From Desulfamplus magnetovallimortis (lineage in GTDB: Bacteria; Desulfobacterota; Desulfobacteria; Desulfobacterales; Desulfobacteraceae): a stretch of DNA of 64,000 bases. The notes under the pieces are model-generated. The model was not told the DNA's origin and did not search any database. It saw nothing but the letters and a program-made list of their open reading frames with translations. How positions within the stretch are numbered: position 1 is the first letter of the stretch; every line of letters starts with the position of its first letter. Shown here piece by piece: positions 25,726 through 34,004 of this stretch. The translations under genes were made by a program, and so were the position numbers. Location of the stretch: positions 179,392-243,391 of the forward strand of contig NZ_LT828540.1 in the NCBI RefSeq assembly GCF_900170035.1. Direction: 5' to 3'.

Positions 25726-26503
25726 TGACTGAGGGGCAAATGACACTTGAAAGAAGGCTTGATGTATCGGGCATCAATTTTTCCTATAACAGCCATCCGG
25801 TGCTGTCGGATATCGGTTTTTCCCTTGGGCCCGGTCAGGTGCTGGGCATCCTCGGTGTCAACGGTGCCGGCAAATCCACCCTGCTAAAATGCCTCAATCG
25901 AATTCTGAAACCCCATGCTGGAACCGTAATGCTGGCACAGGAAGACCTGCTCTGCATGACTCCCCGGGAGGTGGCCCGTCGGGTAGGATATGTGCCCCAG
26001 CGTCACACCGAAAGTCGATTGAGCGTCTATGAATCCGTGCTCCTTGGCCGGAAACCCCACATGGGATGGACGGTGTCACAAACGGACTACGACATTGTGG
26101 AAACATTGCTGACACAAATGGGCTGACACATCTGGGACTCAAACGAATGGACGAGCTCAGCGGCGGAGAGGTGCAGAAGGTTATGATTGCCAGGGCTCTG
26201 GCCCAATCCCCCCAGGTGTTGCTGCTGGATGAACCCACCAGTAATCTGGATTTGAAAAACCAGATGGAGGTCATGGGGTTGATCACTTCCGTTGTAAAAG
26301 AGCAGAATCTGTCCGCCATCATCTCCATCCATGATCTGAACCTGGCAGTACGGTTTGCTGATACCTTTCTGTTTCTTCGGGATCATCGGGTGCATTCTCT
26401 GGTTGCAAAAGCTGCGTTAACGGCGGAGACCATTCGTGAGGTGTACGGGGTGGAGGTGCTGTTGGAAAATGTGCAAGGGCATACGGTTGTTATTCCTTTA
26501 TAA
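25725..26503 (+). pseudogene. BtuD/FecE-type ABC ATPase, disrupted by a one-base frameshift
   Basis: The first part (25725-26126) encodes Walker A GVNGAGKST and the Q-loop YVPQRH, then hits a stop after LTQMG. The rest of the same protein resumes in the -1 frame with LTHLGLKRMDELSGGEVQK (signature), LLLDEPTSNLD (Walker B) and SIHDLNLAVRF (switch His), ending at 26503. One missing base near 26120 in ATGGGCTGACAC explains it. No slippery heptamer is visible, so programmed frameshifting is unlikely; a true mutation or an assembly error is more likely. The permease and binding-protein genes on either side are intact. Confidence 0.8.
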
Positions 26504-26530
26504 AAGAATGATTATATTAATTGCAAAATA

Positions 26531-26617
26531 CATATAACGTACATGGCGGATTACCGCCACAATCGAAGGGATGAAAGTCATTTTCAAAACAGGCTGTTAC
26601 GGAGACTTTCATATAAA
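26531..26617 (+). repeat. Dispersed repeat family R2, copy 1
   Basis: It has two hairpins: TGGCGG/CCGCCA (26544-26549 with 26554-26559) and ATGAAAGTC/GACTTTCAT (26571-26579 with 26604-26612), linked by ACAATCGAAGGG. Related copies are at 39044-39130 and 56856-56938 (both inverted) and 63576-63657. It lies between the ATPase and binding-protein genes. Confidence 0.8.
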
Positions 26618-26695
26618 AATACAAAATGTTAAAATATAAAATGTAAAGCACAACGTGCGAAATATAAGAAAACTCTAATACATTAAGGATAAATA

Positions 26696-27850
26696 ATGAA
26701 AACATACCTGAAAACGAAGTCCTCATGGATTGCCATCATTGGAATGTTATTGAGTATGTGGCTGTTTCCCCTTGTTTCAGCAGCTTTTTCAGAAGAAGCG
26801 GTTAAAAGCGATGCTATTGTAAAAACAGACCACATCACCATCACGGATATGGCCGGTCGCACTGTCTCCGTACCCCATGATCCTGCGAAGATTGCCTGTA
26901 TTGGTCCGGGTGCCTTGCGGTTGATTGTCTATCTTCAGGCACAGGATAAAGTGGCTGGTGTGGAAGATATGGAGAAAATGAATCCCGTCGGACGTCCCTA
27001 TTGGCTGGCACACTGGGAATTGGAAACGCTGCCCCGCATCGGGCCGGGCGGCCCAGCCGGCATCAATAAAAAACCGGATATGGAGGCGTTGCTGGCGGTT
27101 AGCCCCGATGTTGTTTTCGTCACCTATATGGATGCAACCCTGGCCGATGATGTGGAGAAAATTCTTGGCATCCCCCTCGTTGTGCTGAGTTACGGGGCCT
27201 TTGCAACTTTTGATAAAGCCGTGTACGAGGCCCTTGAAATTGCCGGCAGGGTATTGAATCGGGAAAAGCGTGCTGCGGCGGTTGTGGCCTATATTGAATC
27301 CCTGCGCACCGATTTGCATAAGCGTACCGGCGATATCCCCGCAGATCAGAAACCGGGAGTATATGTGGGCGGCATCGGTTATCGGGGCGCACATGGAATT
27401 GAAAGTACGGAAGTCTCCTATATTCCCTTGCAATGGAACCATGCCACCAATCTGGCCGAACAGATTCCATCCCGCATCGGCAGCCATGTGTTTGCAGACA
27501 AGGAGATATTGCTTGGCCTCAATCCGGATGTGATTTTCATTGATGGCGGTGGCCTGGCTATGGTCACCGAGGATTTCCGTAAAAAACCGGAATACTATCA
27601 GGCCTTGAAGGCATTTCAGAACCGCCGGATTCATATTTTGCTCCCCTTCAATTTTTACACCACCAACATAGGCACTGCCCTGGCCGATGCCTATGCCATT
27701 GGAAACATCCTGTATCCTGAAAAATTTACTGATCTTGAGCCAGAGCAGAAGGCCGATGAGATTTACACCTTTCTGGTCGGAAAACCGGTTTATGGGGAAA
27801 TGAAAAAGGAGTACGGAACCATCGGGCGGATTGCGCCGTTTTTGGAATGA
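26696..27850 (+). CDS. BtuF/FepB-family periplasmic substrate-binding protein
   Basis: A 384-residue precursor with an N-terminal signal peptide (residues 1-30, ending VSAAFS). It begins its mature part with ITITDMAGRTVSVPHDPAKI, the usual start of siderophore/B12 binding proteins. Later it has KPDMEALLAVSPDVVFVTY and LLGLNPDVIFIDGGGL, the paired helical-backbone lobes. AAGGATAA precedes the ATG. There is no lipobox Cys. It belongs with the permease and ATPase at 24604-26503 as a BtuCDF-like importer. The presence of cbiK and btuR nearby points to a cobalt or corrinoid substrate, but iron chelates cannot be excluded. Confidence 0.88.
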   Translation: MKTYLKTKSSWIAIIGMLLSMWLFPLVSAAFSEEAVKSDAIVKTDHITITDMAGRTVSVPHDPAKIACIGPGALRLIVYLQAQDKVAGVEDMEKMNPVGRPYWLAHWELETLPRIGPGGPAGINKKPDMEALLAVSPDVVFVTYMDATLADDVEKILGIPLVVLSYGAFATFDKAVYEALEIAGRVLNREKRAAAVVAYIESLRTDLHKRTGDIPADQKPGVYVGGIGYRGAHGIESTEVSYIPLQWNHATNLAEQIPSRIGSHVFADKEILLGLNPDVIFIDGGGLAMVTEDFRKKPEYYQALKAFQNRRIHILLPFNFYTTNIGTALADAYAIGNILYPEKFTDLEPEQKADEIYTFLVGKPVYGEMKKEYGTIGRIAPFLE

Positions 27851-27939
27851 AGGTGTCGCAGAGATGGAGCCCTCACAGAAGGGGAGTTCTCGAAGAAAGG
27901 AAGGTGTAGCAAAAAAGGAGCCGCTGCAGAATTGATCCG

Positions 27940-28160
27940 GCTCCTGGCAGGTGAGGGGGCATAAAAAACGGGCATGGGTCACATAGATATCGCCATTTGT
28001 TCCGTGCATGGGATTGGGCAGGCAGATATCCAGTTCCGGAGGCACAGCAATGGAGGCCATCCTCTCACTGCCCAGTACGGCCTGACACCATCCGGCAGCA
28101 AGATGAAGGGGCAGGGCGGGAATCATCCATTCGATTGTGATGCAATGTTCATCATGGCCG
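27940..28160 (-). pseudogene. Fragment of an unidentified Cys-containing protein next to cbiK
   Basis: Directly after the cbiK stop, the minus strand encodes about 75 residues with conserved-looking features: NGHDEHCITIEW, a MIPALPLHLAAGW helix, CLPNPMHGTNGDIYVTHA and CPLTCQEPDQFC. There is no start codon in a suitable place, and the frame then runs antisense into the binding-protein gene, so both ends appear lost. The composition (paired Cys, conserved HGTNGD) suggests the tail of a real protein. The family is not identified. Confidence 0.4.
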
Positions 28161-29015
28161 TTATAAGGGAATCACATCCAGGGCTTCTTTTATATGTCTT
28201 ACAAAAATGCGGCTGATTCCGTCCAGCACCCCAATCCCGTCACGAATAAGAGAGACATCAATTCCCTGCGCTTCAAACGCTGCCTGCCATGAGTCGTCAT
28301 CCCCTGTCAGATCCTCCTGAAAATGAACTCCGGCCACCAGCATGAAAGGGACAAGAAGCACCTTTGAAAATCCGGCCTGCTTTATCCGTTGTACCGTGGT
28401 GTCCATTTCTGGAAACCCCTCTACAACGCCGGTAAAAATGCTATCGGTGCCGTGGATATCTCTCATGATACTCTCCAGGGCAAAGTAGGATGTCCATGCC
28501 GGATGATCGGTACCATGCCCTATCAGAACCACTGCTCTTTTATTGCCAGAGCAATCCTTTTCAGACACATCATTTCCAGAGAAGCCAGTTCCGGAAAAAA
28601 GAGGTTTCATGGCATGGGCAGTATCCATGTAATCTTGCGGTGACGAGAGAAGGGGAAGGCCAAACGATAATCGAATATCCACCCGTCTTCCTTCCGATGC
28701 CAGTCTGTGCAGTTCATGACCACCGATGATATGGAGGGATTGCAGTACAGCCCACGGATGCCCCTGCTGCTGAAGCATCAAGAGAACCTCTGCCGGATCT
28801 TTCAAATCAAGGTTTGTGTTACGTCTCATGGCATGTTTTACCATTCTGGATGAATAGGCCCAGAAAACAGGCTGTTCCGGCATCTCTCTTTTAAAGAGCG
28901 CATCCATCTTCTCATAGGTTGAAAAGGCTTTGGCAGTGGTGCCAAAGGCAGTCACCACAATGGGGATCGCCTCTCTTGTTTCGATATCACGGTTTACGTC
29001 GTTCATCTTTTTCAT
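28161..29015 (-). CDS. cbiK: Sirohydrochlorin cobaltochelatase CbiK
   Basis: A 284-residue class II chelatase for the anaerobic B12 pathway, inserting cobalt into sirohydrochlorin. The first catalytic His lies in IGHGTDHPAW (near residue 163) and the second in VAGVHFQEDLTGDD (near residue 228), matching the two His of characterised CbiK proteins. The N-terminal IPIVVTAFGTTA is the family start. No signal peptide is visible, so the protein is cytoplasmic; periplasmic CbiKP forms of Desulfovibrio carry one. It follows the adenosyltransferase gene by 11 bases. No other de novo corrin ring genes are in the window. Confidence 0.9.
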   Translation of the reverse strand: MKKMNDVNRDIETREAIPIVVTAFGTTAKAFSTYEKMDALFKREMPEQPVFWAYSSRMVKHAMRRNTNLDLKDPAEVLLMLQQQGHPWAVLQSLHIIGGHELHRLASEGRRVDIRLSFGLPLLSSPQDYMDTAHAMKPLFSGTGFSGNDVSEKDCSGNKRAVVLIGHGTDHPAWTSYFALESIMRDIHGTDSIFTGVVEGFPEMDTTVQRIKQAGFSKVLLVPFMLVAGVHFQEDLTGDDDSWQAAFEAQGIDVSLIRDGIGVLDGISRIFVRHIKEALDVIPL

Positions 29016-29026
29016 GTCATCAGCCT

Positions 29027-29548
29027 TTAAAATTCTATCCCTTGCTGGGCCATTACCCCCATTGTGTAAGGATGTTTTATCTCCTGCATCTCAGTCACCA
29101 GATCGGCGGCTTCAATGAGCTTAGCTGGAGCATAGCGACCGGTAACCACCACATGGAGATCCTCTCTTCTATGTTTCAGATGGTTCAAAATATCGTCTGC
29201 TTTCAGGAATCCCAATGTTATCAGGTAGGTTAATTCATCCAGAATGACCATGAAATATTCCGGAGAATTCAGCTGCTCCCTTGCCAGATCCCATCCTTTC
29301 AGGGCCAATAGTTGATCTTTGTCAATATCGTCCGATTGCCAGCTAAATCCCCTGCCGGTGACAAAAACATCAACCAGATCTATATATCGTTCCACCGCAA
29401 AGAGTTCTCCATATGTTTCAGAGCCTTTAATGAACTGGATCAGACAGACTTTTTTATGATGCCCCATGGCCCTGAATGCCAATCCCAATGCTGCCGTGGT
29501 TTTACCTTTTCCATTGCCGGTATTTAAAATCAGTAGCCCTTTATCCAT
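29027..29548 (-). CDS. cobO: Cob(I)alamin adenosyltransferase (BtuR/CobO/CobA type)
   Basis: A 173-residue enzyme with the P-loop NTGNGKGKTTAALG at residues 9-22 and the C-terminal family signature VTEMQEIKHPY followed by AQQGIEF. It adds the 5'-deoxyadenosyl group to reduced corrinoids, which is needed for salvage as well as synthesis. It is in tight order with cbiK. A 319-base gap separates it from the upstream CobN-like gene, holding a stable hairpin (29598-29626), so it may have separate transcription or reduced read-through. Confidence 0.92.
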   Translation of the reverse strand: MDKGLLILNTGNGKGKTTAALGLAFRAMGHHKKVCLIQFIKGSETYGELFAVERYIDLVDVFVTGRGFSWQSDDIDKDQLLALKGWDLAREQLNSPEYFMVILDELTYLITLGFLKADDILNHLKHRREDLHVVVTGRYAPAKLIEAADLVTEMQEIKHPYTMGVMAQQGIEF

Positions 29549-29597
29549 TTTTCAACTCCAATAGAATAGGATCAAATTAATTTACCCAGATTTGTTT

Positions 29598-29626
29598 GGG
29601 TTGCTGGAAACCACTTCCAGCAACCC
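29598..29626. repeat. Perfect 12-bp hairpin between cobN-like and cobO genes
   Basis: GGGTTGCTGGAA (29598-29609) pairs with TTCCAGCAACCC (29615-29626) around a five-base loop. No T-run follows on the minus strand, so it is more likely an RNA-stability or processing hairpin, or a REP-like element, than an intrinsic terminator. The rest of 29549-29867 holds no gene. Confidence 0.5.
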
Positions 29627-29867
29627 TCTCTTCAATCAGAAGCCATAAGCTTTATTGAAGGAGAAAACAACGGCACCCCATAAGGCATGTGACCTGAAAC
29701 CAATGCTTGAGCCTCAAATCTTTACTTAAAGGGGTTGTCAGGCGGCCGGTATTCCGCTGACATGTCGCTTATATGTGAAACAGGTTTTCAGGTAATAATC
29801 CCGTTTACCACCTGAGCCTGGCATCACCAGAAGGTCATCTTTTTTTTCTTCGTTTATCCTTGATTAT

Positions 29868-32800
29868 TTAATTTTTTCGCCTGAAGCCCCAGAAAAAAAG
29901 TCCCAGGATGAGTAGAATGAACAGTGAAGCTGTCCACTGGATTCCTGATGATGTCATTTCAGTAATATCATCCTGTGGGTTCATATCCTTCATTTTATAT
30001 CCTTCAATCGGTTTTTCCTCTGAAGTATCCTTCGGCTGCTTCTTCTCTTTATTTTCCGATGCTTTTGCCGGGTTATGATTTGTGTTGTTCCCTTGTGGAT
30101 TTTTTACGTGATCTTGATTTTCTGGTTTATCCTCGACCCTATCCTCTGCTTCTGCTGCCATGTCAGGCGATACTGCTGACGCCCCCGGAGGTGATATCAG
30201 GCTATCGGAGAGTTTTTCCAGCAGAGCCTTTCGTTCCGTCACCTGCTGCTCAAGGGGCTTCTTTGCCATCTGTTCAATGGCCAGCCTGAACTTCTCCACG
30301 ACCTCCGGCGACATCATGCCGGGAAGCGATATAATGTTAAACACCATCTGGTTGAGCAGAGGATTGTTACAGGTATGGTCACAGCAGGCCACCCCTTTTT
30401 CCACCACATTCATGGCATATTCGGCAGCCAGTTTCTTTCTCACCGTCTCATCCGCCTGCCAGTAACCCTTACGCACGGACTCCAGCATTCTGGCGGTCAT
30501 GGACTGATAGGCCCAGGGGTTTTCCCGGTTGAAAAAGGACTTGATATCCTGACCGTATTTATCTTCCACATATACTTCGTAACTCTGCTCCCAAAGACTT
30601 TTGTCCACGGCATTGGGCGTGGTCACCTGCCACCCCCACATGTTTTCCATAAACTCGGCCATCTCCCTTGCTCCGGCATAATTTTCTTTTTTCATGCCTT
30701 CAATCCATTTGGGGTTGAGATACCGACTCCGCATTTCCCGACCCAGCGTGGCGGAAAGGGGCTCCACATGGCCCTCTCCCAATGTACTCTGCATGGATAC
30801 GAAAACCTCCGGATCTTTTCCGGAAGCCTTGCGTACGGCCATACTCAGGCTGCCGAGGTATTGAAACATATCATCATTGTCCATGGTGCCGTAAAGATTG
30901 GAAGAGATGGTTTGAACGGTGGCATCAACTGCTCCCAGGTGTTCCCGGTAGGTGCTTTCCATACCTTTTCCCCAAAGCTCTGCGGAGTATCCATAGGACT
31001 GCATCCGTACAAATCCCTGTTCTGCCACAATATCATCTTTTTCCCACAGGCCGCTGTTGCCGGCCAGATCGTCAACTTTGGTGCCATAAGCTCCGGGAGG
31101 CGCACTGTATAGGCGAATCAGGGATAGCTTTTTCGCCTCTTCCGGGGAATATCCCTGGGTGATGAGAGATCTTTCCACATGCTCTGAATGGTTGCGGATA
31201 AAATTATCCAGATCCGTAAGGGTTGCGGCTTTTTTCACTGCCCCGTCCAGTAACAGGGCCACCAGAGAAAAGGTGTCCCGGAACAGGCCGGACATCTGTA
31301 GCAGCACATCAATTCGGGGTCGGTTCAACTCCCTGGCAGGTATGGGAATAACGGTTTTCACCTTATCCCGTTGATCCCAAACCGGCGTCATTCCCATGAG
31401 ATAGAGGGCCGTGGCCACATTTATTCCTTCATCCCGGATGGTTTCCACGGACCAGAGCACCACCCCCACCTGCTGGGGATATTTCCCGTCGTGTTTTTTC
31501 CGGTACGCATCCAGGATATCCCGGGCCGCATTTTTACCGGCCTCCCATGCCTCCTTGGAAGGCACTTTTTCAGGATCAAATGCATAAAAATTTTTTCCCG
31601 TGGGTAGGCTTTCCGGATTGCGGATGGGATCGTTTCCCGATGCCGGAGGGATGTAGCCGCCATTAAGCCCCTGCACCAGGCTGTCAAGTTCTGAGGGGCC
31701 ACATGCCCGAATTTGATCCGTATAGAACGCTTTTGATTTCTCTCCCTTTTCAGCCATGGCCTGGGCGGTTTCGTTCAAAGCATCGTTAGATGGAGAGATT
31801 CCAAAGGTATGCAGGCCATATGGGATCATTTCGGTTTTGAGTTCCAGCAGGTAATGCTCGATCTTCTGAAGGGCATAGCCATCCACTGTCTCCGCTTCCA
31901 ATCGAAGATTCTTGTCCAATCCAAGATCCTTATCCAGGCCCAATCCAATGGTTATTTCCCGAATCCGTTCCAGGCGGGCAGATTTGATTTGATCGGACAA
32001 TGCGGTGTCGTATTCACCAATCAGGGCCGTCAGTGTAGCATACTCCTCATAAATACCCCCTCGTTTAAAAGGGGGCACGGCATGATCAATGACCACAGCT
32101 CTGCCCCGTCGCTTGGCCTGAATTCCTTCCCCCACATCATCCACAATATAGGGATAAAGATTGGGAATATCGCCAATGAGCACTTCCGGAGGACACTTCC
32201 ATGTCAGTCCGGCCTGTTTACCCGGCAGCCATTCGTGGGTGCCGTGGGTACCCAGACTGATCATTGCATCGGGCTGAACCTGTTCCTGAAGCCAATAATA
32301 AAAGGCATTATACTGGTGATGGGGATAGAGGATCGTGCTGTGGTAAAGCTTGTCCGGGTCGTCATTAAACCCCCGAACCGGCTGGGGGGCAAGGATCAGG
32401 TTTCCGAGCCGGATGCAGGGGATGACAAATTTATTATCCTTGACCATGATCCTGCTCTCTTCGGGGCGTCCCCAATCCTCCGTAACCTTCTCCTGAAATT
32501 CTTCCGGGGTTTTGGACAACCATTGACGGTAATCTTCCATATCGATCAGAGCGGCATTTCCCGCCCGGAGTAAACTATCCAGTTCATCCGGTGCCCAGGA
32601 ACCGATATTTCGACCGGATTTAAGTAACAGATCCTTGATGCGTTCCTCGGTGAACTCCCCTTCAATGGCGTACCCTTCGAGTTTAAGACGTTCAATGATT
32701 TTATTGATGCTTCGAAAGACATTGAGATAACTGGCTCCGATATTCTGCTTGCCTGCGCCGTGATTGTAGTACATTAGAAATATTTTTTTATCTCTGTTGG

Positions 32801-34004
32801 ACGTTTGTTTCAGTCCATGCCAGCGGGCAGTCCGCCGGGCCAGCAGTTCAACATGCGGCGCTACATACGTGTAGCGAAAGGCATTTGACTCTTTGGAGTT
32901 CTGAGCTTTGACGTTTGAGTTTTCGTCATCTGCGGCCATGGAATTTTGGTCTTGGGACACGCCTTTATCCTTTATTTTCACACCGATGACCGTCGGTTCA
33001 ACCAGTCCGCTGATTTCCGGGTTGGAAAACTGAAATGCCATTCCCACCGGAGAAATACCTTGGGGACTCTCCAGCCACTCCTCTTTTGAACTGAAAAAGA
33101 GATTCTGGGTATTGAAAATCGGAACATTTGCCTGTTTCAACACCGATAGCAAATCCACCGTGAACATGGAACTGAACTTGAAGGCAAAGCCCGTAATGGA
33201 ACCGAGGTTCCCTGCAAGGGGAGGCGTGCTGATAAGCTGAGTCAAGGTTTTATCCCACCCTTTCATCTCCCGCATCCAGGTCACGGTGTTGATACCCTGT
33301 TTTTCATAGGCCCGAATCAGGGCATCCAGAGCCTCTTTTTTCCCGTCGATAGTAAAAGTGGGGAAAATAACCGTAAGATTCCATAGTTTTCCCTCCTGAA
33401 AACGACCGGATTCTTTATACCACTGTTTGTACTCGGAAAAGGTGGAGAAAAATTCAGGGGCATCCGGGTGATACAGTGCGTTTTCCGGCGGTTTAACCGG
33501 AGGAGCAAAAGTGGTTTTGATGCCCAGATCCCGGTGGGCCAGAAATCGGAGCATCTCCACGATGTTTTCAGCTGAAGTGTAATCATAATATGCTGATATT
33601 TCTGGGTCTATTCGAAAACCGCCATCCAGAAAATCCTGGGTGTGACTGGAACGTCGTACCGCATATATCTGGAGATCGGTTTTCATTTTCTCCCGATTTT
33701 CCAGCAGCCATTCAGCTGGCTGGCTCTGCATTATATCAACCACTGCCACGTCCATCTGGCCAACGAAAATCGAAAAATCGGGTTGCTCCATATCCTTGTT
33801 CGTAAAAATTCGGATATCGGCATCCGGCAGGGTCAATAAGTGTAACGCACGGAGGCAGGTATAGGCATCGGAATCTGAGACAAATAGAGCAATGGATTTA
33901 CCCGTGTTTTCGGCAGAGAGAGAAGCAGGTGTCACGAACCCGATCCAGATCCCAATGGTGTATAAAAGCAGAAAAGCGCCTGTAACGCTAAAAAATGATT
34001 TCAT
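29868..34004 (-). CDS. CobN-like chelatase, exported and membrane-anchored (HmuS-like)
   Basis: A 1378-residue protein of the CobN/magnesium-chelatase H family. Core motifs include SLGTHGTHEWLPGK, PNLYPYIVDDVGEG and AKRRGRAVVIDHA near residues 580-660. Unlike cytoplasmic CobN, it has an N-terminal signal sequence (residues 1-31) and, after a charged low-complexity linker (about 1260-1350), a C-terminal membrane helix ASLFILLILGLFFWGF ending RRKN. The bulk should therefore face the periplasm, away from ATP and CobS/CobT, which are not encoded here. Its neighbours (TonB receptor, DUF2149, ExbB-like, DUF2162) are those I recall for HmuS, the haem-operon chelatase homologue of Bacteroidetes. A short in-frame repeat (GLDKDLGLDKNL) lies in a linker. 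Its start overlaps the receptor gene by 17 bases. Confidence 0.85.
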   Translation of the reverse strand: MKSFFSVTGAFLLLYTIGIWIGFVTPASLSAENTGKSIALFVSDSDAYTCLRALHLLTLPDADIRIFTNKDMEQPDFSIFVGQMDVAVVDIMQSQPAEWLLENREKMKTDLQIYAVRRSSHTQDFLDGGFRIDPEISAYYDYTSAENIVEMLRFLAHRDLGIKTTFAPPVKPPENALYHPDAPEFFSTFSEYKQWYKESGRFQEGKLWNLTVIFPTFTIDGKKEALDALIRAYEKQGINTVTWMREMKGWDKTLTQLISTPPLAGNLGSITGFAFKFSSMFTVDLLSVLKQANVPIFNTQNLFFSSKEEWLESPQGISPVGMAFQFSNPEISGLVEPTVIGVKIKDKGVSQDQNSMAADDENSNVKAQNSKESNAFRYTYVAPHVELLARRTARWHGLKQTSNRDKKIFLMYYNHGAGKQNIGASYLNVFRSINKIIERLKLEGYAIEGEFTEERIKDLLLKSGRNIGSWAPDELDSLLRAGNAALIDMEDYRQWLSKTPEEFQEKVTEDWGRPEESRIMVKDNKFVIPCIRLGNLILAPQPVRGFNDDPDKLYHSTILYPHHQYNAFYYWLQEQVQPDAMISLGTHGTHEWLPGKQAGLTWKCPPEVLIGDIPNLYPYIVDDVGEGIQAKRRGRAVVIDHAVPPFKRGGIYEEYATLTALIGEYDTALSDQIKSARLERIREITIGLGLDKDLGLDKNLRLEAETVDGYALQKIEHYLLELKTEMIPYGLHTFGISPSNDALNETAQAMAEKGEKSKAFYTDQIRACGPSELDSLVQGLNGGYIPPASGNDPIRNPESLPTGKNFYAFDPEKVPSKEAWEAGKNAARDILDAYRKKHDGKYPQQVGVVLWSVETIRDEGINVATALYLMGMTPVWDQRDKVKTVIPIPARELNRPRIDVLLQMSGLFRDTFSLVALLLDGAVKKAATLTDLDNFIRNHSEHVERSLITQGYSPEEAKKLSLIRLYSAPPGAYGTKVDDLAGNSGLWEKDDIVAEQGFVRMQSYGYSAELWGKGMESTYREHLGAVDATVQTISSNLYGTMDNDDMFQYLGSLSMAVRKASGKDPEVFVSMQSTLGEGHVEPLSATLGREMRSRYLNPKWIEGMKKENYAGAREMAEFMENMWGWQVTTPNAVDKSLWEQSYEVYVEDKYGQDIKSFFNRENPWAYQSMTARMLESVRKGYWQADETVRKKLAAEYAMNVVEKGVACCDHTCNNPLLNQMVFNIISLPGMMSPEVVEKFRLAIEQMAKKPLEQQVTERKALLEKLSDSLISPPGASAVSPDMAAEAEDRVEDKPENQDHVKNPQGNNTNHNPAKASENKEKKQPKDTSEEKPIEGYKMKDMNPQDDITEMTSSGIQWTASLFILLILGLFFWGFRRKN

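Noticed and set aside
26100-26140. Programmed frameshifting in the btuD-like gene
   Set aside because: No slippery heptamer or downstream pseudoknot is visible, and FecE/BtuD genes are not known to use it.
26789-28126. 445-codon open frame antisense to the binding-protein gene
   Set aside because: It is a shadow of the btuF-like gene; only its first ~75 codons, beyond that gene, look like coding sequence and are reported as a fragment.
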